This document shows positions 56,206 to 64,000 of a DNA stretch of 64,000 nucleotides, piece after piece. The DNA comes from Xiphias gladius. Lineage: Eukaryota; Chordata; Actinopteri; Istiophoriformes; Xiphiidae. How positions within the stretch are numbered: the stretch's first letter is position 1; each line of letters starts with the position of its first letter. The position numbers and the translations under genes are program-made. A model generated the notes under the pieces. The model saw nothing but the letters and a program-made list of their open reading frames with translations, made no database searches and had not been told where the DNA came from. The stretch spans positions 20,884,910 through 20,948,909 of the forward strand of contig NC_053418.1 of NCBI RefSeq assembly GCF_016859285.1, read 5' to 3'.

Positions 56206-57919
56206 TCATTCATTTGGGTTGATAATCTTGCCAATGAAGAGTGTCTCTTGTGTGTTGCGCTCAGTGATGATCACCATAAATGGACGATTGAACTTCAAGG
56301 CAGGGATTAGACGGAGGGACAGAAGTGTGATGCTCATGCCTGTAGATGCTGTAGCTGTGGCTCCGGCCTCATCTACATCCAGGGTAGCTTTGTGCACAAC
56401 CTGAGGTACAGTAGAGGCAGAGTGAGATGAAAGTTGGATGAAATATAGTGAGGGAAATATGCATGCAATAACACCCGCTCACTGTCCTTACCTCTGAGAC
56501 TGCCAGTCTTTGCAAATCTGAAATGCCACTCAAGTCTGCATGATCATCAAACATGTCTGTCATTCCCATTTCAGTCAACACATCATTCAGCTTGTAGGAA
56601 CTCTTGATGGAGAACTTTGGAACATATATGTCATATCGCCTAAAAAATTGGGAAATAGACAAACATACAGTGTTTGAGCTGACAGTAGTAATTGATCTGA
56701 CAGGACAAAGATGAGTGGTTTAACCTGTGTCTAACCATCCACTCTAGAAACCAAGAATTTGAGGATGATTTCTCCCAACCTGGACTTCATCCACTTCAGC
56801 CATTTGGCGACATGGGCTGGGCTAATGACATTCTCTAGGGTTGCCATATCGCCAGGCAACAACAGCAGCATGGAGTAGGAGCTGTTGAAGGGAAGGTGGA
56901 GGACTGATGTGTTAATCGGCTGGTCGTAATAGTATTCAATGTCCTCCTCCATATTCATCATCTGAACTGGAACCTGGAAAATGACGATTTAAACGTGAAG
57001 TCCCTTAATTGGAAAAAACACAGGATGCACAGTGATGCATAATTATTGTAACTCAAGTCCATTCTGAATAAATGGTGCAACTTTGAACCTTGGTGTTCTC
57101 ATCCACAATAAACTCGTCCTCCTTGGTCAGCTCAGGTTCAAATGGAGTCTGCCACTTTCCTGTTTCACAGTGACGAGCAGAAATAAAACATAGCTTACGG
57201 ATGATACATTAAATTTAAATGTGTGACCTCAGAATGAGAGAGTGAGACAAACCAAATATCATTTCATGTGACCTTTTACCTTTGAAGTAAATGTAGCTGA
57301 TGAGATACATGACTGTGTTTGGATCCAGGCTGTCGACCAGCTTGTCTATCTTGCCTCTGGTCTTCTCCGCCACATACCTATTGATGGTATTGGCACTGTC
57401 TGTGGTATTGGTGAAGTCAATATTAAACCCATCTGCAAAGTAGGACTGCTTCAAGACGTCCAGGAATTCAGCGTGTGGCTTGAAGCTGTTATCCACGAAG
57501 ACAGCAGTCCCTTCATTGGTCTCTTCATGAGATTTTGCAATTTTGAGGAGAGCATGGAAAGCCTGATCTACATTTGCCTGCGTCAGTATGGAGCTGTTGA
57601 AACCCAGACCCCTGAAAAGCTGCCTGTGGGTCTCCCCCCGTGCTCCCACAGACAAGGCAGCCAAGGCGACGGACACACTAATTGGTGAGAAGAAGATGTT
57701 CTTGCCTTGTGAGTCAGCATGAGCTGCTAACTTCCTGTACAGATGGTAGGTAAACTCTTTGTTTGCTGAATTCACCAGTGAGGCGCTGCTGGCGCTGTGG
57801 TCGTGTGCAGTGTGTTGGTCTGCCTGATCCTTCACCTGGCCAGTACCTAAGCAGTGATGACCTCTCCCCACGCAAATTGCTGCTGATAAGATCCAGACAC
57901 CCAGGGTTGCACGCATCAT
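56206..57919 (-). CDS. Alpha-1-antitrypsin-like serpin (clade A), 5 coding exons, 415 aa
   Basis: Secreted serine-protease inhibitor, most likely a liver plasma protein. Coding exons: 57919-57280, 57159-57089, 56973-56780, 56639-56492, 56400-56206. The signal peptide is MMRATLGVWILSAAICVGRG. Serpin landmarks are NIFFSPISVSVALAALSVGA, SYIYFKGKWQTPFE and the C-terminal FNRPFMVIITERNTQETLFIGKIINPNE. The reactive loop follows DVDEAGATATASTG; counting 16 residues from the hinge Glu puts P1-P1' at Leu-Ser (MSITLL/SLRL). Hinge positions P14, P12 and P10 are Ala, so it should be inhibitory. Possible N-glycosylation sites: NSS twice, NTT, NTS. The 148-bp fourth exon is the same size as human SERPINA1 exon IV. 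The 271-bp human exon III is here split by an extra intron after ENTK. Closest to SERPINA1-type genes; the exact orthologue is not decided, so no symbol is given. Confidence 0.93.
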
Positions 57920-57924
57920 GGTGA

Positions 57925-58168
57925 CCTAAGAGAAAAAATCAAAAGCATAGCACTGTTCATTTGGGTTAGACAATATTTGCTAGAACAAATTCTCGATAAA
58001 CATGCGATAAAAATGTTGTTCTGAAGGCCCTGAAAGTCATTTTTTCAGTCTTACTAGAGTTATTTGTTCCTGAAGTGAGCGGGGCTCATTTAGAGAAGGT
58101 GAGCTCACGTACTTTTTGCACCGATCAGGATTTAGTAATATTAAGATCACAATCTGATGACGGTTGGT

Positions 58169-58200
<32 letters not shown>

Positions 58201-58705
58201 TTTTGGTCATTGACAATCAAGCCTAATTAAATCTCACACTTTCATTTTCATTTTAATTCTTGCATACTTTGTTGTGATCATTTAATGTTGCAGCAGAGAT
58301 ATGTAAGCATGTATATATTTAAGACTTCGAGCAAAGTTTTTAAAGGCTTTCATTTAAAATTTCTGATATTCCAACAATGCAGTCATTTCGTACCCTCAAC
58401 AGGAGACTAAGATTAGTAAATCAAGTCAGAATTTAGATTTAATGCTCTGACACTCCACATTAAATTTCCAGTGAGCATTGTAACATCAACAGCATATGTA
58501 ACTGTGTGTGCATCTACTGGCAGAGCGGTTAAACTTGTTCTATATGAAAAAAACACATATTGCTAAAATAATTTATAATGAAAGCTCTCAAAATCCTCTT
58601 AACCACTTACCTTCTTCTGGCAGTGTGTCTCATCAACCACAGACAGTGAACCACTGGCTGGAAAAGGCCATTTATAAGATTGATCAAGGCAACTGAACTT
58701 TGGTT
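57925..58705 (-). promoter_or_regulatory. Serpin promoter, untranslated first exon and 5'UTR intron
   Basis: A consensus donor (AAG followed by GTAAGTGG) at 58611/58610 and an acceptor (TTTTTCTCTTAG) ending at 57926 frame a 5'UTR intron; the coding exon then begins GTCACCATGATG. A TATA box (minus-strand TTATAAAT, plus 58670-58677) lies about 60 bases before the donor, putting transcription start near 58640. Farther upstream are CAAAGTTCA (plus 58694-58702), an HNF4-type half-site, and GTAATGATTAC (58760-58770), a homeodomain or weak HNF1-like palindrome. This layout resembles liver-type SERPINA promoters. Confidence 0.65.
58172..58204. repeat. (TTTA)n microsatellite in the serpin 5'UTR intron
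   Basis: About eight TTTA units with a T-rich lead. Confidence 0.85.
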
Positions 58706-59285
58706 ATATTTATTCTCTGTCACAATCTCTTTTTTGCTTGTCCACTGTATTTGTTCAGTGTAATGATTACTGTCTAACCATGTCATCCAGCTGAGATTGC
58801 ACAGGAACAGCAAGCAGCCATTGTGTGTTATCACCCACATGTACAAAAACGCTTGAGTGATGATTACAGTCTCTAGCCCATACTCTGTATCATACTGAAC
58901 CTTACAGTAGAAATCAATTGAATGTTTTTGTATGAAAGACGTGCTGACGTCTGAATTAAACTGACTGCCAGACATTCAACAAAGGCTGCATCAGATTTAT
59001 CTTTTTAATGTAAAACTTCAACCCATTTAACATATACAAAATCACAGAATATAAATATTCACCTTAAAGGTCATGGCAGTTAAAACATGAGCCAGGAAAG
59101 GATCAGATGCTGTAAGTCCCTTTTTGAAAACAATATTAGCAGTACTAAAAGTAAAAAAGATATACGCAACTATACAATGATATCAGTGTAATTCATCTTT
59201 TTAATGTTATTTGACCTATGTTTATCATATTCTTCCTTGTGTTCTGGACCCATGAAAGCCAACCAGTAATACTATCAGACAGGGT
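58706..59285. other. Gap between serpin promoter and DUSP26-like 3' end
   Basis: Distal serpin promoter and, on the right, the probable 3'UTR of the phosphatase gene. A minus-strand frame at 58607-58975 overlaps the serpin first exon and matches no family. Nothing else is seen. Confidence 0.5.
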
Positions 59286-60585
59286 TCAGTGATGTGTGCA
59301 AAACAGCTGGCCATCTAGTTTGATGAGCTGTCTGAGGAATCCTCGATTAGGGATTACACCACGGTTATCTTTCACAGCACAAATGGCCTCCACAAGGGTC
59401 AGGTTCTGCTTCAGCATCAGGTAAGCCAGGACCAGGGTGGCAGAACGGCTCACTCCTACATGACAATGCACCAGCACTTTGCCTGAGAATCAGAGAAACG
59501 TTACATTGCAACGTTCATTTCTAAACAGACACCGAATCTGACTGCCTTCATCTTTTACCACCTCCACCCTTACCTCCTCTGCTGAGAGCCCTGTGGATGA
59601 AGTTTGCCGCTGCGTGGAAATTGACGCTCATGTCAAAGCCACAGGAGTCATGAGCCTCTATGCCCATGTAGGTGATGTTCATGCCGTCATAGATATCTAG
59701 TTGTCCCCTGCGTTTACTGTGAGCTGCATTGAGGATGTGTGTGATACGATGCTTGGACAGATCAGCTTTGTTCTCTGCACTGTGTCTGAAAAACACAACA
59801 CTCTGTATTCACTGACAGTATCTGACAATAGGTAGAATATACAGTGAAAAGTTGCAGGCGTTTCCCGATGAACCATTAGCATGCAATGTATTTCATAGTC
59901 ATGGACTGATACTTAGAATACCACTTCAGACATGCGAGTTAGTACTACTCAGAGATCTGAGAAATTCTTTCATTCCCAGGCATCAGTGGAACCAAACACA
60001 TATCGTGGCTTTAGTTGACGCAAGTCCCCAATGTGGAATGCAGCTTGAGGGATTTTACGTAAGTCATTCTGCATTTAAATCTGATTTATGGCCGCTTCAG
60101 CTGTTTCACATATGTGGACTCTGAATCCAAATGTGGCCTTGGGTAATATTTGTAAAAAGGGGCAAGTCCTCTCTTTCTGTCACAAGAATAATTGGAAAGT
60201 AAAAAGTTATGAGGCTTCTTTTTTGTCTGCCACTCTGTGAGTTTTTACCGAAAGGAAAAGAGTAAGTTACTTACTGATCACCAACATAAAGCCTTGGCCA
60301 CACTTCATCCGCGTGGCTGATGATGGCTTTGCCAGTAAACAAGAGTTTTTCCAATTCAAATACCGCAAGACCTGGTGAACTCAGATCAATGTCCACTTTC
60401 CGCGAAGGGGGTTTATCATTCCAGGATGCAGGAAGTTTAGACGTATACGACATGACTTTTTCTGCTCGGGAGTCAAGCCGTGCTTCTGACGTGAGACAGT
60501 AGTTATATCTTTTCCAAACTAGTCCATCAAAAGTATGCAAAAAGATAAAAACAGAAAAACTCTTTGTCCAGAAAATATCTTGCAT
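59286..60585 (-). CDS. DUSP26-like dual-specificity phosphatase, 3 exons, 239 aa
   Basis: Atypical dual-specificity phosphatase that removes phosphate from Tyr and Ser/Thr. Exons: 60585-60275, 59785-59574, 59482-59286, all GT-AG and in frame. The signature is [18 protein letters not shown], with nucleophile C181 and R187; the general acid is probably D150 in [49 protein letters not shown] and [16 protein letters not shown] align closely with human DUSP26 (211 aa). The active-site loop is HCHVGVSR where human DUSP26 has HCAVGVSR. The N-terminal 70 residues are not recognisable. The first ATG has a poor context (C at -3), while Met45 has G at -3 and would give 195 aa, so the start is uncertain. 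It may be DUSP26 itself or a fish paralogue, hence no symbol. Confidence 0.87.
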
Positions 60586-62620
60586 GTGGCTTCACACGGC
60601 TTCACATGTCAAATGGAGCAGAAAGAACACCGCAGGTGATTTTAGTCTCAGGCTTCTTTGCCTCAGATTTACTCACCACAGGGTGTTTTAAGTGTTGTCA
60701 GGCCATTTGACCCTCAAATTAAATCTGGCTCGTGTGTCTCAAGCCTTCAGGGGCCTGTGTTATGCTTTTGCATCAAAATAGCGGTCTATTTAAAGATCTG
60801 AATGCTGGCTGGCAGATGCAGGGAGCGTGGACCCCAGCAAGTTTCCACTTGACCCAAAAAAAAAAAAAAAAAAAAACCCCAAGCAATTTCTCATTATTGG
60901 ATTTTTATAATAGAAGGTGTCTTTACTTCTCTTTAAGAAATAAATATGCTTGTTTATCTGGAGCTACTATCCACAGAAAGCTAAATATTTCACCTTAGAG
61001 AATTTTACTCAGTTAACTGTATTTGTATTTGACTACAATTTAACAAAGTGATAAAATTCATTTGATCACAGGTTAAAAAATATACTGACATTTAATTACT
61101 TCTGTTTTTTCTCACTTGTGATTACTTCAATATTTATCAGGCAGACTCCCATCTTGTGTTGGAAACATGCATTACATCTGAAACTGTACAGTTACGCTCC
61201 ATCTAAACAGAAACTAAACAACACGGGAAAAATGAACACATATGAGAGATGTTTTTTTTTTTCCATGCAAAGCTTGTGATCTTATTTTATTATTTTTTCT
61301 AATTATATAAAAACACCCCCTGAAATATGGCACTCTTATTTTTCTAAATCAACACATCAAGAATGATTGGGGAAAAAAAAGACTTACAAGAAAATGGATT
61401 GTGGTGGAAATGGATTGTGGTGGAAATGGATTGTGGTGGATTTGATGTAACGAGGATATTGGTGCTAGAGAAAAACGGAAACAAGACCAAACTAAACATA
61501 TGATCAAATTGCTGTGACCAACATTGTCCTTAAGCACAAAACATTACTGAAAATTTTAAGTATGTCCTTTCCTTTATCCTTTACAGCAACTGATTGAACT
61601 ACTTCTGAAAATACAATTCACTTGCTTAGTCTAATGTATATTCAAAGTGTTCAAAAAGGAAGATAAAGAACACAATTTAACAGCTTTTCAAGTAATTTTT
61701 TACCATTTCCATATGTATCTGTAACAACAGTAGTTCCTGTCATGAAATACATGTCATTCATATGTAGGTCTGATTCTAGGTCCGCACTTAGGAAGCAGTT
61801 TCATCCAAAAGATGGAGTAATGGGGACAGTAATCTTTAGGGGGTTTTAACTGATCTGCTACACTCTAGGTCCAATAATGAGCTCAGAGATGTCATGACTA
61901 TACTGACTGCTTATCTGACATTACAGTGCATGTAGGGCTGGTAGCACGATTGAAAAGGAAAGCATTGCAACTATTCCTGATGAGAAATTAAGAGGTAAGT
62001 ACGGGCAAATAACTCCATGGACCTTATTGGGGGTGAGGACAATACCATGATCATGCAAATGGTCTGTAAAACGTAATAATAGACAGCTAAGGAAGTGCAT
62101 GTGTTGTTAGAAGTAGGATCAGACTAAAACCGACCCACAATCCTGAGGGACAGCATGACGATAATCTGAATCTGTATCACAGGTTAGAGACAACAGTTGC
62201 AAAGGGGCCTGAAATAAATCCATCCTCCAGTGACTCTGCCATGCATTATGCTGGCAAAGGCATGACATAAAAGATAAGCTGAGTGAAAGTGTCAGGTTTG
62301 TGTAGCCAGCACAGTCACTCACTGAGGCTGAAAGTCTTAAGATATGTACAAACATCAGTCTGCACTTCTACTACCCCCATGTCACTCATACCAGCACTAT
62401 TAGGCATTAAAAGGTTGATTCCATGTAGCAATGTTTGCTCTTGTTATTGGGTCCATGCCATTTAATTCAGGAATTTTTTTATCATGGTGGCTGGAAAAAA
62501 ACAAAAACCTAAACATAACACAGCTCCGAAGAACAAGACTAGACCCCCCGTGTCCATGGAACATCTGGAAGAAGAAAACAGCAAGACTTAGTGACCCGCA
62601 AACCAATAAATAAGTCCAGT
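60586..62620. other. Gap between DUSP26-like promoter and BAG4 3' end
   Basis: It includes the DUSP26-like upstream region, an A-rich tract at about 60857-60876, the three-copy minisatellite at 61392-61439 and, on the right, the probable BAG4 3'UTR. No coding exon is recognised. Confidence 0.55.
61392..61439. repeat. 16-bp minisatellite, three perfect copies
   Basis: Three adjacent identical copies of AAATGGATTGTGGTGG. Confidence 0.95.
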
Positions 62621-63889
62621 TCAGAAGGCTTTCTTCTCCAGCTGGTCCAGAATGGCTTGGATCCTCTGTACAGCCTCCTTTCGGGCTTGCCGGACATTCT
62701 CTTGTCCCTGAGTCTCTACAGAGTCCAGCTCCAGCAGCTCTTTGGTCAGCAGTTCCTCCAGACACCAGTAACTCTTGTCTGACTTTTTGCCAACAAACTC
62801 ATCAACATCTTCCTGAAGCAGTAGCACTCTGGCCATGACCTGCTGGACCTTGGCAAGGCCGGGGTTATCGCTCAGGTGCTGAAGTCCAGCCTGGCCTGGA
62901 GCTTGGGCCGGGGCAGACGGCGGGGGCTCACCTTGTGAAGGATTAGGCTCACCTCTCCTGGTTTTGTTGTACATTTGGGGAGGTGAACTTATTTCTGCAG
63001 GCTTTCCGTTGAGGGGATTTGGGGATGGGGTTGGCCTGGGTTTAGGTCCCACTTGTGGGGCACGTTGGTGCTGTTGGTCCTAAAGGGACACAAAAGAAAA
63101 GATTGTGCTTAAGATATTTGATAATCCTTAATCTCTTTAACATATAAGGACAGCATTTTTAAATTTTATAGATTTATTCAAATAATCTATGTCTATACTG
63201 TGGTGAAACTTGGTGTTTTGGTTTGTCCCTAATTGACCTGAAAAAAAGCTCTCATGGGTTTCACGTCTCCTAAGTACTTAATACAAAAATTCAGTACAAA
63301 AAGTACAAAATTCAGATTCACAAAAATAATGCAAATGTTATTTTTATTTTGAGCATCTGATAGCATTCCCAGCAAGATCAGATGTTGTGAACCCAGACCA
63401 GACATTTGTCCTCATATTTATAGCTGAAAAATATTCCGATCAAAAAAAGCGGAATGTGTAATTGTACTTTATCTAAATGTATCAATGCCATTTTCTTAGT
63501 TCGTCTCCTGAGGTTGTAATATTCTGTGTTAAAATCTGTTTTACATCAGCCTCTTTTTCTATTTACCTCACTTAATGAACAAAACCAAAAAAACAATTGA
63601 AAAAGCTGCACATTCTTACCTTGGGTTGATAAGGTGGCGGAGCGCCAGTTCCCGTCCCTGGCCATGCTGGGGGATGTGGTGGACGGACAGGATTTCCATA
63701 GTGGTTTTGTGGAGGCTGCTGGCCTGGCTGCCATTGTTGCTGTGAGGGTGCATACCCACTCGAGTGTGCCCACCCTTCGGCTTGAGGACTGGGATGGAGA
63801 GACTGGCCAGTGGGGTATGGGGGGTTTGGAGGCATTGCATGACCACCTTCACTATAGTGAGGGTACGGTCCAGGAGGATATCCAGGAGC
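62621..63889 (-). CDS. BAG4: BAG4 (silencer of death domains), last two exons; gene continues past the window
   Basis: Cytosolic co-chaperone whose C-terminal BAG domain binds the Hsp70 ATPase domain; BAG4 also restrains TNF-receptor death domains. Two exons are visible on the minus strand: 63889-63620 (Pro/Gly/Gln-rich, repeated Tyr-Pro motifs, typical of the disordered BAG4 N-terminal half) and 63079-62621, joined in phase 0. The second ends with the BAG domain, including LAKVQQVMARVLLLQEDV, DEFVGKKSDKSYWCLEELL, TKELLELDSVET and VRQARKEAVQRIQAILDQL, almost identical to human BAG4. Stop at 62621-62623. The 5' exons lie beyond 64000, so the start codon is not seen. The open frame above 63889 is intron. 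DUSP26 and BAG4 both map to human 8p. Confidence 0.95.
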
Positions 63890-64000
63890 CTGAGAGCATA
63901 GGCGGGACAGGTATATGTAGTATTTCCAAAAATATTCAGTTTCCTTTGGGTGTAAAAGTAACTTTGGTTCAGAGAAAAGGACCAAAAGCAACTATCAGTC

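Noticed and set aside
59852-60124. A 90-codon plus-strand frame inside the DUSP26-like intron 1
   Set aside because: Starts and ends without splice sites and has no recognisable domain.
62400-62765. A 121-codon minus-strand frame overlapping the BAG4 terminal exon
   Set aside because: It is an out-of-frame reading through the end of the BAG domain; the true frame ends at 62621.

Overview
The window is a gene-rich piece of a teleost fish nuclear chromosome. The evidence is intron-exon genes with GT-AG splice sites, vertebrate-type proteins, introns that are short except for one of 15.7 kb, abundant (CA/GT)n arrays, and two interspersed repeats of types familiar from spiny-rayed fishes. The species cannot be read from the sequence; an acanthomorph (perch-like) fish is the best guess.

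Layout: positions 1-3.9 kb are upstream non-coding DNA. RORB (retinoid-related orphan nuclear receptor beta) runs on the plus strand from 4.1 to 23.2 kb. Its first coding exon holds only seven coding bases, and a 15.7-kb microsatellite-rich intron follows. Its 3'UTR probably reaches 27.8 kb. Tail to tail with it on the minus strand is TRPM6 (28.3-46.1 kb), a Mg2+-permeable channel fused to an alpha-kinase. Also on the minus strand are the C9orf40 homologue (47.8-48.6 kb) and CARNMT1, carnosine N-methyltransferase (51.0-54.9 kb). The order and orientation RORB(+), TRPM6(-), C9orf40(-), CARNMT1(-) is that of human 9q21.13, which supports orthology.

The last 9 kb carries three more minus-strand genes: an alpha-1-antitrypsin-like serpin with a TATA-type promoter (56.2-58.6 kb), a DUSP26-like dual-specificity phosphatase (59.3-60.6 kb), and the 3' end of BAG4 (62.6 kb to beyond the window). 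DUSP26 and BAG4 lie on human 8p, so the stretch 54.9-59.3 kb spans a synteny junction.

All gene models were spliced by hand. The six complete models each close in frame: RORB 472 aa, TRPM6 1947 aa, C9orf40 homologue 189 aa, CARNMT1 410 aa, serpin 415 aa, DUSP26-like 239 aa. The genes do not form a pathway; they are neighbours by ancestry. No clearly new biological system was found. The points most worth a second look are a frame-shifting candidate cassette exon just before the TRPM6 kinase, a repeated homeodomain plus TCF/LEF-like motif in the last TRPM6 intron, an exact 133-bp-period tandem duplication in RORB intron 1, UG-repeat-dominated splice contexts in TRPM6, back-to-back poly(A) signals of RORB and TRPM6, and an extra intron in the serpin.
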